A DNA stretch of 64,000 bases from Lotus japonicus (Eukaryota > Streptophyta > Magnoliopsida > Fabales > Fabaceae): the NCBI RefSeq assembly GCF_012489685.1, contig NC_080043.1:1490501-1554500 (forward strand). Reading direction: 5' to 3'. Position 1 is the first letter of the stretch. Each line of letters opens with the position of its first letter. This document shows, piece by piece, positions 1 to 9,879 of the stretch. The notes under the pieces were generated by a model that had not been told where the DNA came from, made no database searches, and saw only the letters and a program-made list of their open reading frames with translations. A program made the position numbers and the translations under genes.

Positions 1-73
1 CACCGACCAAGAAAACCCAAAAGCCAAACAAAGAACTAGCAGCCAAAAAAGAAAGCTCGATGATACAAGGGCG

Positions 74-2032
74 TTACACGCCCACAGGCCCATTGTCTCT
101 AAGATACTCTGTCAGACCTCGAATTGCCTCATCCTCGCTGCTAGGGAAAACCAAACCCGCCATTTTTCCTAAGAAATAAGCCTTTCTAGCGCGCGTGAAA
201 TATTGGCTAGAGGGGGAGGGAGGATCAACCGGCGCGGAACACGCGGCAACCTCACATACAACCTTCTTAGGACGACCCCTAGGCCTGCGAGAAGCCTCGC
301 CGGAGATAGGCTTCGCCCTCCGCTTCTTCCTAGGCCGACCACGAGGCCGAGGCCGAGGCGGAGAAAGCTCAAGCATAGGGTCTCCGGAACTAAAACCCTC
401 CTCTTCCCAAACAAAAGAACCTTGCGACAAAGCATCTGCACCCACACTCTCATGAGCTTCTGGACTGGGCGAGACCCCAGGGTCCCTCGCCCAGGGGCAT
501 TTTGCCTTAGGCAGGGAGTGATAAGTGCAAATTTTACCTAGTTTTCCATTGTTATTAAGGCACTTATCTATGTGATTTATGGAAAATTTATATCAAAGTT
601 ACTCTCTGTTGCTAAGAATTTATAGATCAGTGAATTCTAGCTAGAAAGTGTTTAAAATGTAATTCCAATCTCAACTTTTGTTGTAGGAATGATGATTTGA
701 GGAACAAATGCAAGAAACCAAGGATTTTGAAGATTTTGCGTCAAAAGAGCTCAGCTTATTCCAAAAGGTGCTCAGCTGATTTATGGTGGAATGGTTCTGT
801 CTTAAAAGAGCTGAGCTGATTTTTAGTGGAATGGTTCTGTCTTAAAAGAGCTGAGCTGATTTTGAAAGTGCTCGGCTGGTCTGAGACGGTTTGGAGACAA
901 AACCCATCAGTGAAGGTAAACAAATTCAGCTCAGCGCATGGGAAAAAGAGCTGAGCGCCCTGTGTCATGAATTTCATATAAAAAGGCCAAAATCCCATCA
1001 GAAAGAGAACTTACTGAACCAGAACCAGAAAAACAGAGACCCATTCAGAAAATGAGAGTTAATCACTTGGGAAAAGAGGGGAACTTGAGGAAAGGAAGAA
1101 AGGAAGGAAGATAGAGGGCTCTTGTACCTTCCGTCGAACTGGGGACACGCCGACGACGGCACGGGTCATCTTCTTCTTCTTCTTTTCTTTACGTAAGCTT
1201 CAAAGCATCCTTGGAAATGGATAGTTAAACCTCTTTGTGTTGGAATTGGATGTAATCTTTTAACTTCTATATATTCATCTTGATTTTCATGTATTAATTC
1301 ATGTTCTTTGTGATGATTTCAATGGGTTATCTTGTTCTTCATGCTAGTTTTAGATTGATCAACTAGAACTTGATCTTGGATTTGATAGCTTAAGTGGGAA
1401 CTTTGTTCTTGAATCTGAAATAGATAATCTCATCTATTGAATATAAGATCTAGGAATAGGGTTAGTTCAATAGTCAATTAACACCTTAGTTTAATGCTAC
1501 TTGCTTTCTTAATTATTCAAGGAATTGATGATTAGTTAGTGAGTTGATGATCTTTTTCATGAGGGAACTATGAAGAAGTTAAGACATGGTGTGATGAAAT
1601 CAAACATAGAGCATAGTTTATATGTGAGATCATAGAATACTTAGAGGTTAACTGGTGAACTCTGATTCCAACCGTTTTCCCAACTTGATTACAACCGGTT
1701 TTATTACTTCTTTCCTTTAATTTTGTAACGTTTGACCAAACAATCAACCCACCTTTGATGAACTCATTGCTTAGGTAATTTCACTAAAGAACGACATTTG
1801 TATTAGCAATTCTCTGCGGATACGACAAAACCCTTTACTATACTACAATTGAATCTTGAAAGGGATTTGAAAGTAGTTGTGGTAAAAAACCTTTCAACAG
1901 GGAGCGCGCCAGAGACTTGGGCCTCTCTCCCCGAGGCTCAACTGGCCCATTAAGATACATTAGTAGTGTCAAGCCCAACTCCACACCTATAAATAGGGGA
2001 CGATTACCAATTGTAAAGGACTCTGAGCTCAT
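74..2032 (-). pseudogene. AT-hook ORF interrupted by a solo LTR
   Basis: The minus-strand frame 518-74 is open and ends at 74. It encodes a basic protein with two AT-hook cores (RPRGRPRKKRRAK and RRPRGRPKK), followed by a Ser/Pro linker and a short mixed tail. The same frame continues on the far side of the inserted LTR, from an ATG at 2032 to 1904. Removing the LTR and one copy of its GGGAG duplication joins the two parts in frame, giving about 190 codons. AT-hooks bind the minor groove of AT-rich DNA. In plants such ORFs occur in chromatin proteins and in linker regions of L1-type retroelements. I cannot tell which this was. The second half could be a chance reading of a promoter-like region (TATA at 1987 on the other strand), so the AT-hook part is firm and the upstream extension is not. 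Confidence 0.5.
519..1899 (+). mobile_element. Solo LTR (Ty3/gypsy-like), 1,381 bp, TSD GGGAG
   Basis: The sequence starts TGATAAGTGC and ends TTTCAACA (TG...CA). It is flanked by perfect 5-bp direct repeats GGGAG at 514-518 and 1900-1904. No internal coding region or second LTR is present, so this is a solo LTR left by LTR-LTR recombination. A TATA-like CATATAAAAAGG lies near 975 in the + orientation. Between about 740 and 960 there are degenerate short repeats carrying GAGCTGAG motifs. The 3' part holds a sequence ending in GCGGATACGAC, similar in style to the 3' ends of plant Tat/Athila-type LTRs. Family assignment is inferred; the boundaries are seen directly. Confidence 0.85.
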
Positions 2033-2170
2033 TTGAGAAATATTCAGATTGAAATTCAGTTATTCTCTCTCTCTCTAGCGGTTAGAACTTCTCTCTCTAA
2101 AACACTCAAATCACTTTCCTCACACTTTGGGTACTCTGCCCCCATTCAATGTTCTTATGAAAGAACACCA
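1905..2170 (+). promoter_or_regulatory. LTR-like promoter region with TATA box
   Basis: A clean TATA element, CTATAAATAGG, lies at 1987-1997. It is followed by a CT-rich leader (a run of CT dinucleotides near 2065-2078) typical of the R/U5 part of a plant LTR. No matching partner LTR is found in the window and the satellite array begins immediately after it. It is probably a truncated LTR remnant, but a degenerate host promoter is possible. Confidence 0.35.
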
Positions 2171-4251
2171 ACACTCAGAAATTTGCACAAATTTTAGCTT
2201 GAAAAAATTTGGTTAAATCACCCCTTCATTATATGATGAAACTTGTAAAATTTAATTTTTTTGGAATTCGTCACTTATTCAAGGGGCATTTAACTTTAAA
2301 ACTAAAGAAATTCGAACAAAAATTGAAAACTTCCACCAAGACTCAAACATTTGCACAAATTTAGCATGATAAATTTTGGTTAAAGTTCTCCTTCATCATA
2401 TTATGAAACATGGAGAATTTAATTTTTTTTCAGATTTCGTCACTCACTCTATGAGCTAACACCTTTAAAACACCAGAATTACGGCTAAAAACAAAAAAAC
2501 TACACCGATACTAAAACATTCATCATATTAATCCTGAATAAAACATAGTTAAAGTCTCCCTTCTTCATACCATGAAACTGAAATAAATTTAAAATTTTTA
2601 CATTTCGCAACTAAATTCACGGGCTAACACCTTTAAAACTCACGAATTTCGACAAAAAATTGAAAATTTACACCAACACAAAAACATTTGCCCATATTTT
2701 ACGTTGAGAAATTTTGGTTAAGGCTCCCTTTAATAATACGATGAAACTCGGAAAATTTTATTTTTTTCAATTTCGTCACCCATTGCAAGGGTTAATACAT
2801 TTCAAATTCAAGAATTTCGACAAAAAATTGAATATTTCAACCAACACTCAAAAATTTGAACAAATTTTGGCTTGAGAAAGGTTGGTTAAAGCTCCAATTC
2901 ATCATATAGTGAAACTCTGAAAATTACTTTTTTTTTTAAATTTCGTCACCCATTCCAAGGGCTAACCTTTAATACTCAAGAATTTCGACTAAAAATTAGA
3001 AATTTCACAACACTCAGAAATTTACACAAATTTTAGCTTGACAAAATTTGGTTAAAGCACCCCTTCATTATATGATGAAACTTGTAAAATTTAATTTTTT
3101 TTGTAATTCGTCACTTATTCAAGGGTCATTTAGCTCAAGAAATTCGAAGAAAAATTGAAAACTTCCACCAATACTCAAACATTTGCACAAATTTAGCATG
3201 ATAAATTTTGGTTAAAGTTCTCCTTCATCATATTATGAAACATGGAGAATTTAATTTTTTTTCAGATTTCGTCACTCACTCTATGAGCTAACACCTTTAA
3301 AACACCAGAATTACGGCTAAAAACAAAAAAACTACACCGATACTAAAACATTCATCATATTAATCCTGAATAAAACATAGTTAAAGTCTCCCTTCTTCAT
3401 ACCATGAAACTGAAATAAATTTAAAATTTTTACATTTCGCAACTAAATTCACGGGCTAACACCTTTAAAACTCACGAATTTCGACAAAAAATTGAAAATT
3501 TACACCAACACAAAAACATTTGCCCATATTTTACGTTGAGAAATTTTGGTTAAGGCTCCCTTTAATAATACAATGAAACTCGGAAAAATTTATTTTTTTG
3601 AATTCCGTCACCCATTCCAAGGGTTAATACATTTAAAATTCAAGAATTTCGACAAAAAAATGAATATTTCAACCAACACTAAAAAATTTGAACAAATTTT
3701 GGCTTGAGAAAGGTTGGTTAAAGCTCCACTTCATCATATAATGAAACTCTGAAAATTACATTTTTTTCTAAATTTCGTCACCTATTCCATGGGCTAATAC
3801 CTTTAAAACACAAGAATTTCGACTAAAAATTAGAAATTTTACCAACACTCAGAAATTTGCACAAATTTTAGCTTGACAAAGTTTGGTTAAAGCACCCCTT
3901 CATTATATGATGAAACTTGTAAAATTTAATTTTTTTGGAATTCATCACTTATTAAAGGGACATTTAGCTTTAAAATTCAAGAATTTCGAACAAAACTTGA
4001 AAACTTCCACCAACACTCTAACATTTGCACAAATTTAGCATGATAATTTTTTTTTAAGTTCTCCTTCATCATATTATGAAACGTGGAGAATTTAAATTTT
4101 TTCCAGATTTCGTCGGCTAAAAACCTTTAAAACACAGGAATTACGGCTAAAAACAAAAAACTACTCCTATACTAAAACAATTGATAATATTAATACTGAA
4201 TAAAACTTAGTTAAAGAATCCATACTTGATACCATGAAACTCAAAAATTTA
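2171..4251. repeat. Satellite array, ~167-bp monomer, 5-monomer higher-order repeat
   Basis: Degenerate AT-rich monomers recur with landmarks such as ATTTCGTCAC near 2266, 2435, 2600, 2770, 2938 and 3105, a spacing of 165-170 bp. Neighbouring monomers are clearly diverged, but every fifth one is nearly identical. The landmark CACTCAGAAATTT recurs near 2173, 3011 and 3846 (about 836 bp apart), and the stretch 2350-2730 repeats almost unchanged at 3190-3570. About 12.5 monomers, or 2.5 higher-order units, are present. There are no ORFs. Length and structure fit a centromeric or heterochromatic plant satellite, here as a short island. Confidence 0.9.
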
Positions 4252-4896
4252 AATTTTCCAATGTAAAAAAAAAGTGTTTACCCGCTTATTACACATAATG
4301 GAATAAATTTATTTGTGCTAAAAATATATAATCAGTATAAACTGCAAAAATAAAATAAAAAGATATACAAATTATGAAATAATGTTTTTTTTATATGAGA
4401 AAGATAAATTGCACCATTTAAGATTAATCATTGGACCTCCCCCACCACAAACTCATGTTCCCTAGATCTTAACACTTGAGCTATCATTTGTGGATGAAAA
4501 TAATGCTTTTAAATAATAGTGAAATTGGCTAAAATACATATTTTTAAATATCCATCGTTACTTGAATTTCTTTAAAGTTACTATTGTTTATGAAAAAAAA
4601 TTGAATTCTAATTTTTAAGTTCCTTTATTTTCCTCTTTTTGATATATTCGAGCGTTCAAGGTTAATTTTGAATTTAGTGATAAAAAAAGTTATAAAATAT
4701 TTTGAGCTAAAAATTTATAATTGGACGAAAATTAATATTTATAACCCAGTAGTAATGAAGCCATTGATTTTATGTAAGCTTCAGGTTGATAACATTTATA
4801 ATTTAAAATAAAAATAACTGACATTAATTGGAATAAAAATATCATAATTATATGTTAAAAAATATACATATTAAAATTAAATTTTACTCAAAGTGA
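4252..4896. repeat. AT-rich segment shared with 39229-39835
   Basis: From the phrase TTTTCCAATGTAAA onward this stretch aligns with the region upstream of the F-box gene at 40320. The shared sequence includes the SINE copy, the GAGCTATCATTTG motif and the terminal TTAAATTT.ACTCAAA. It is non-coding. It marks the left flank of the duplicated F-box unit as it existed before the LINE arrived. Confidence 0.7.
4385..4495 (-). mobile_element. tRNA-derived SINE copy (minus)
   Basis: Read on the minus strand the element begins near GATAGCTCAAGTG..AAG, which resembles a tRNA A box. It has a degenerate B-box-like segment and ends in a poly-A run (T at 4385-4392 on +). Candidate duplications GAAATAATG (4376-4384) and GAAAATAATG (4496-4505) flank it. 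The same insertion is present at 39336-39446, so it predates the duplication of the F-box unit. Confidence 0.55.
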
Positions 4897-5301
4897 TTGA
4901 AGAGATTAAGAATTTTATCTCTTCCTCCTCCAGCGCCTGATATTGGACCCGACATGATTATTTGGAGCTTGGAAAGTAATGGTTGCTTCTCTTCGAAATC
5001 AGCTTATGCAGCGAGTCAAGTTCAGGATACATGTCAGAACTTGAACCGGAATGCGTTGTGGAAGTGGGAAGGCCCCACCAAAGTTTGTCCTTTTCTTTGG
5101 CGCGTCACACATCGTGGGGTTTGGAGCAACTTCAGGCGTTGGCAAGCGGCTATGACGACTGATCCGCATTGCCCTTTGTGTAGTGTGGAAGATGAGACCA
5201 TGATGCACATGTTTCGTGACTCCTCCTGTGTTCATCCTATGTGGAAGCAGCTGGTTTTACCATCTCGAGCTCAGTCTTTCTTCACGTTGGACCTGAAATA
5301 G
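4897..5301 (+). pseudogene. LINE ORF2 fragment, zf-RVT region
   Basis: The frame encodes W-x-LESNGCFSSKSAY, then LWKWEGPTKVCPFLWRV, then CPLC...ETMMHMFRDSSCVHPMW. This is the Cys/His zinc-binding motif found after the reverse transcriptase of plant L1 elements. It ends at an in-frame TAG at 5299-5301, and downstream sequence in the same frame still looks like the family (WVLQNLRNN). Pseudogene by truncation and nonsense mutation. Confidence 0.75.
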
Positions 5302-5486
5302 TGGGTGTTGCAGAACCTGAGAAATAATGCCCTTGCACCGTTGGGTCGGAGTGGGGCGCCAAACTTTGGCCTCTTTCTTTGGTCCCTTTGGAAACCTCGA
5401 GCTCTTTTTATCTTCCAAGGTCAAGCGTTTGATTGGAACTAGATCCTGACGACTAGCATGAAATTACATCTTGATTATCGCCACTG

Positions 5487-6056
5487 ATGGACGTCGCTAA
5501 GGCCACGAACCAGACTCGTCAGAGATATACTCAGGCTCAAATTGGGTGGAATCCTCCTCCTCCGTCGTGGGTGAAGTGCAATACAGATGGGTCAGTGCGA
5601 GGCCCAAGAATGCTGGAAAGATGTGGTGGTGTGTGTAGGGATTCGGATAATCGTTGGCTCTTTGGTTTTTCTCGTAACATTGGTTCTACCAATGTTCTTT
5701 GGGTTGAACTTTGGGCAATCTTTTCCGTTATCTCGTTGGCTTGGGATCGGAATCTTCGCCGGGTTATTATTGAAAGTAACTCTCGTGTTGTAGTTAACTT
5801 GATTTATGGTGGATGCTTCATCTTGCACCCTTATGCATCCTTGGTGAACCAGATTCGAGCTTGGCTCCATCGTGAGTGGGAGGTGACTTGTGTGCATGAC
5901 CAGCGAGAAGCTAACAAAGTAGCGGATTGTTTGGCTGAAATGACTCTCGAGCTACCCTTTGGATTACATTTGTTGGAGCTTTGTCCTCCTCGTTGTTCGA
6001 GCTTGCTTTTGTCTGATGTTGCGGGGGTGTCCTTCTCGTGTTTAGTTTCTGCTTAG
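5487..6056 (+). pseudogene. LINE RNase H domain, catalytic Asp lost
   Basis: The 189-aa frame holds a plant LINE RNase H (RVT_3 type): NTDGS (Asp34), VELWAI (Glu74), IIESNS where the family usually has ESDS (Asn98 replaces the third catalytic Asp), and ADCLAE (Asp147). It would normally degrade RNA in RNA:DNA hybrids during target-primed reverse transcription. The missing acidic residue and lack of an upstream RT mean it is not expected to work. A near-identical copy sits at 30801-31286. Confidence 0.8.
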
Positions 6057-6390
6057 TTTCTTTCTTCGGGCTTTAGCCCTCCCTTTGCACCAAAAAAAAA
6101 TCTATCATTAATTTAATAATTTTTAAAAGTATATAAATTAATTAAATTGAAAAATAGGAGTTTTTTTGAAAAACAATTAAGAGATTAAAACCGCAAAATA
6201 TAAAATTGGAAGGGGAAAAATACAGTTAAGCGTAAATCCCATTAATTTTCTTAATAATATAAATATTACTATTATAATAGTGAAAAAATTGCTAGACTCA
6301 TCATTTGACCCAATAATATTGATTAAGTCCAAACAACGCTTTTAAGGACTAATAATTAATGCAATACCTTATATTATCAAATAATATCAT

Positions 6391-6550
6391 ATATGTTTTA
6401 ATTTACAATAATATGTTTTAATTTACAATAATATTCTTTTCAAATTTGTTACAACCCTAAGTATATATAAGGGGAGACATGTATCACCTCTAATCCATAT
6501 CCTCTTCAGACTTCAGCCGCATCTAATGAGTTAGAGAAGGAAGGAGAGCC
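6391..6550 (+). promoter_or_regulatory. Core promoter of F-box gene A
   Basis: TATA box GTATATATAAGGGG starts at 6461, about 90 bp before the ATG. Immediately upstream is a perfect tandem 20-bp direct repeat (6391-6410 and 6411-6430; unit ATATGTTTTAATTTACAATA). Both are conserved before gene B (31621-31660, TATA at 31691) and, with small changes, before gene D (TATA near 40230). Confidence 0.6.
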
Positions 6551-7531
6551 ATGGAGAATTCCACTCTCCCTGAGGAGTTGAGGGTAGAGGTTCTCTTGAG
6601 GTTGCCAGTGAAGTCTGCCGTGCGTTTCAAATGTGTGTGCAAGTCATGGCTCTCCCTAATTTCCGATCCTCAATTCGCTAAAGCTCATTTTGACCTAGCC
6701 GCTAAACCCACCCATCGTGTTCTCACTTCATTTAACAATGATTCCCAAATCACGTCTCTCGCTTTTGAGGGATCACTGACTGATGTCTCTGACAAATTCC
6801 CACCTGCACCCTGTAAACTTGATGTTCCTCTCCCTTCTTATGGTCCTCTTGCACTTCAGCCTGTGGTTTCTTGTAGAGAGTTTATGCTTTTAGCCAATGA
6901 GTACGGTGAAGATGTCGTTGTTTGGAATCCAACAACTGGTACTCATAGGCAATTACCAGTCACCTATGATAATCAGACTCTTGTTGGTTTTGGGTATGAC
7001 AAATCAACAGATGACTATTTGCTAGTTCTTATACGAAAATATTATTGTAAGCAGTGTGTACGCAGGCCTAAGATTATGAATTCGCATGCCCCGCATCCTC
7101 GAATTCAGGTTTTCTCATTGAAAACCAATGCACCATCCTTTATTTCTGGTTTTGAATTTGATTTTAAATACGATCCTCCTAATATGGAAGGGTTGTTCTT
7201 GAATCAGTCTCTTCACTGGTTGGTTGAATCTAACGCCACACACCTTCCGCTAATTGTTGCCTTTGATTTGATAGATAGAAGTTTATCAGAGATTACTCTA
7301 TCAAAAGATTTTGTCCAATTGTGGCATAATAAAGATCTTTGTTATCTCACGATACTAGGAGGATGTCTCAGTCTCTACTACTTGGGTTTCCAGTATGAGG
7401 GTGCAAATGGTGTTCGTGATCAGATATGGGTCATGAAAGAATATAAAGTGTCGTCTTCCTGGATTAAATGTTTTGTTCTGCAGGGTAACATCAATGCCAA
7501 GAAGAACCACTCGTGGCCCATATACTTTTAA
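6551..7531 (+). CDS. F-box/FBA protein A, C-terminally truncated
   Basis: 326 aa. An N-terminal F-box (about residues 4-48: TLPEELRVEVLLRLPVKS...FKCVCKSWLSLI) is followed by an F-box-associated domain with the hallmarks VVVWNPTTG, LVGFGYD and IQVFSLKTN. Family members act as substrate receptors of SCF (SKP1-CUL1-F-box) ubiquitin ligases in cytosol or nucleus; the substrate is unknown. Compared with the intact paralog at 40320 (378 aa), two extra bases just after the codons for HSWPI shift the frame into a stop, removing about 52 residues. ATG context GCCATGG is good. The promoter is intact, so a shortened protein may still be made. The twin at 31781 differs by one residue (Ala45/Ser45). Confidence 0.85.
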   Translation: MENSTLPEELRVEVLLRLPVKSAVRFKCVCKSWLSLISDPQFAKAHFDLAAKPTHRVLTSFNNDSQITSLAFEGSLTDVSDKFPPAPCKLDVPLPSYGPLALQPVVSCREFMLLANEYGEDVVVWNPTTGTHRQLPVTYDNQTLVGFGYDKSTDDYLLVLIRKYYCKQCVRRPKIMNSHAPHPRIQVFSLKTNAPSFISGFEFDFKYDPPNMEGLFLNQSLHWLVESNATHLPLIVAFDLIDRSLSEITLSKDFVQLWHNKDLCYLTILGGCLSLYYLGFQYEGANGVRDQIWVMKEYKVSSSWIKCFVLQGNINAKKNHSWPIYF

Positions 7532-7689
7532 CCAGAGATGGTGCTCTTCTTGCATCAAGGGGCGATGGATGAATAATGAAATTGAATGAGAATGGAAAAG
7601 TGTTAAAGCAACACAGAGATGATGGGCTGAAGGACAGTCACTTTTCACATCATTATATGCATAAAGAGAGTTTGCTACCACTCCCTTAG
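7532..7689 (+). pseudogene. Out-of-frame 3' end of F-box gene A
   Basis: Sequence past the premature stop still matches the last ~50 codons of the 40320 gene, through the terminal ...SLLPLP and stop at 7687-7689. It also contains a TGA (GATGGATGA) where the intact copy has an Arg codon, so it carries a second lesion after the frameshift. It is now 3' UTR. Confidence 0.75.
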
Positions 7690-9084
7690 TTGGTGGAAGA
7701 AAATATCTCAAGAAGCAAATGTAAGAAAAAAGTTATTATGCAATCTTCCTTGCACGTTGTGGGAATGGTTCACCTAACCTTCGATCCTAGTTCTCTGCTG
7801 GTTTTTCAGGTTATGTTTATCGTTGTTGTAGGTTGGTGGAATCGTCCCTGCTCTTGTGGGCCCTTTGTTGTTGTGCGTCGATGCTTCACCTTTCAGACTT
7901 GAAGTTTTCCTTGCCTCTGTCCTGCCTATCGAGTTACTGTAGTTGTTGGTTGTGTTTGTATGTGTGTGTTTGTTGTTATTGTTTTTCTTTTGCTGTTTTC
8001 CTGCTCTTTTGTTTTTCTGGGCTCACTAGGGAGAGCCTTGTTCCCTAGCGTTTGTTTCATCAATAATATTTCCTTCATTTTCTATTTTTTTTCTTAATCC
8101 TTTCTCTAGTAGGCTGCTTGTTATGGGCAAGACCTCTGCTCAATTCTCTTTAGTGGTTGATCTGGGCCCAATTCAGTTTGAATAATAATTTGTTCACACA
8201 TTTTTTTCATCTCCACCTTAATCACGTAGGCAGAAAAGAGAGAGAAATGAGTGATGTGATATGTGATATAATAGAAAATGTAGAGAGAGATAAGAAAAAA
8301 AAGAGTGAAAATGATATGGAAGAGAAAATGATGTGTGAGTGAATCATTAATCAGTAAGTTGTTTGGGGATATTGCACATATATAAAGAAGCTAATTTAAA
8401 GGGCGGGTTATTTGACAAAAAAAGAGTGTGAGAGACTGAGAGGGAAACTCCCCTATGGGAAAGGCTTGCATAATTTTCTCTTACAACGCTTAAATGGGAC
8501 TCAATTTTAGGCCTGGATTGTTGCATCAGTGGGTGTGGTGGTTTTGATAAAAAAATCAAGATAATGTTGTCAAGTTTTTTTTGGTGTTTGAAATGCTGGT
8601 TTTATCACACCTCTGCTTCTGCTTGTTGTTGCGTGGTGGCCATCCTGTTTAGCTGTTGTTATCTGTTTTGCTTGTGTCTACATAACACAAGTGGTGCCTT
8701 GATATCTCTGATTGGATCAAGAAAGGGAAGTTGTTGTTTCTTTCTTGTTGAGTTACTGTTGGACTCATTAATTACATTTGACGCTTTTGATCCACTGCCC
8801 TGTTTTCTTCATCGCAATTGGTCTTTTATGACGATAGGAATTTTTGTTGTAGTTTACTTTGGCTTTTTGTTTGTTGTAGTTCCATTTTGGATCTTTGCCA
8901 CCTCCTTCTTATAATTGTAGGAGTGAATTGTACATGATCATGAGTTTATTATTCAATAAAGCATTCTCCTTTAATTTTTTAAAAAAATTGTGTTAAAGTT
9001 GGGTTGGATGTGAAAGAGTCTTCAATTTTGGATCTTTAAAGAAAAAGGAACAAAAACATGAGAACTAAAAGTATTGTGATCTCA
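7690..9084 (+). other. No gene; 3' flank with T/G-rich retroelement-like tails
   Basis: No supportable gene. 7830-8094 and 8560-8990 are T/G-rich with frequent GTTGTTG. They end in CAATAATATTTCCTTC and TTCAATAAAGCATTCT respectively, the style of plant LINE 3' UTRs. 8160-8345 contains a purine-rich repeat (GAGAGAAATGAGTGATGTGAT) found again at 33395-33580, at 42780-42930 and, inverted, around 55500-55850. An open frame at 8564-8914 is rich in Phe/Cys/Val only because of the T/G bias. Confidence 0.45.
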
Positions 9085-9396
9085 TGGTACTAGGAGGATG
9101 TCTCGGTTTCCATTACTAGAGTGTACATTACGAGGGGGAAATGATGTTCGTGATCAGATATGGGGTATGGGGCATGAAATGTTTTGTTCTGCGGCGTAAC
9201 ATGAGAGTCAGGAAGATCCCCTCGTGACCCATATGCTTAACAAGAGATGGTGCTCTTGCATTGGGAAGATGGAAAAATAATGAAATTGAATCAGAATGGA
9301 AAAGTGTTAAAGCAACACAGAGTTGATGGGCTGAAGATCAGTAACTTACCACATCATTATATGTATAGAGAGAGTTTGCTACCACTCCCTTAATCA
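9085..9396 (+). pseudogene. F-box/FBA 3' fragment
   Basis: Matches the last ~100 codons of the FBA genes: a LVLGGCLS-like segment, VRDQIW, the YRESLLPLP terminus and stop. It carries several stops and small deletions and has no F-box. It lies about 1.7 kb downstream of gene A in both recent copies (second copy at 34315-34626), so it is older than that duplication. Confidence 0.8.
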
Positions 9397-9879
9397 ATAC
9401 TGAAAGGAAATATCCCAAGAAGTAAATGTAAGACAAAAGTTATTATGCAATCTCCGTTAATTTTCTTAACCCTTTCTCTAGTTGCCATATGCTATGTACC
9501 ATTCTAGACATTATTATAAATATTAAGTTTTAATTTTTTTTTGCAGGTGTTATGCCCAGAGGAGGTGGCATTAGCAGGTCTTGTGGATCAAATTTCTGCA
9601 CAGAGACCCACTTGAGTGATACTATAGCTTACTTATCATGAAGAGATAATGGGTTTCATGGATTATGAGGGGTTTGGGGAAGGTGGATAGCTTGAATTCT
9701 GGCTATCTCGTGAAGCCTCCTCGCTGGTTGTGAATTGTGATGATTAAGTGGGTGTTTGCTTTCATTTTGGGGTTTAAGCCAATTCTGTTTTGGCTGCCCT
9801 TTATTTCTGTTTTGTGTTTCTTAGTAAGGTTGGTCTTTTGCTTATTTGTACCTGTTATCCTTATGCTATATATATTATA
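9397..9879 (+). other. Non-coding; possible LINE 3' end, Helitron target
   Basis: No gene. A splice-acceptor-like TTTTTTTTGCAG precedes a stretch ending TATATATATTATA. With the sequence continuing at 14322 this resembles a plant LINE tail (TATATTATATTTCTTTT). The Helitron inserted at the last A (9879). The identical, uninterrupted stretch is at 34628-35113. Confidence 0.4.

Larger units (their letters stand above)
4897..6100 (+). mobile_element. 5'-truncated L1-type LINE
   Basis: Only the 3' end of ORF2 is present: a reverse-transcriptase-associated zinc-binding region, then an RNase H domain, then a short 3' UTR ending in a run of nine A at about 6092-6100. The related unit upstream of 40320 lacks it. 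There the sequence passes from TTGAAAAGAAAGC directly into TCTATCATAAATTTAATT, giving an empty-site comparison for the 3' junction. The coding frame is broken by a stop at 5299-5301, further stops, and a frameshift before the RNase H part, so the element is dead. Confidence 0.85.

Noticed and set aside
519..1899. Solo LTR considered as one LTR of the 18272-27825 element
   Set aside because: No sequence similarity and different length (1,381 versus 378 bp), ends and TSD. It belongs to a different family.
8564..8914. 116-codon frame rich in Phe, Cys, Val and Leu (and copy at 33797-34147), looking like a membrane protein
   Set aside because: Composition follows directly from T/G-rich sequence in a retroelement-like 3' tail. 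No domain, poor start context and no paralog in the intact unit.
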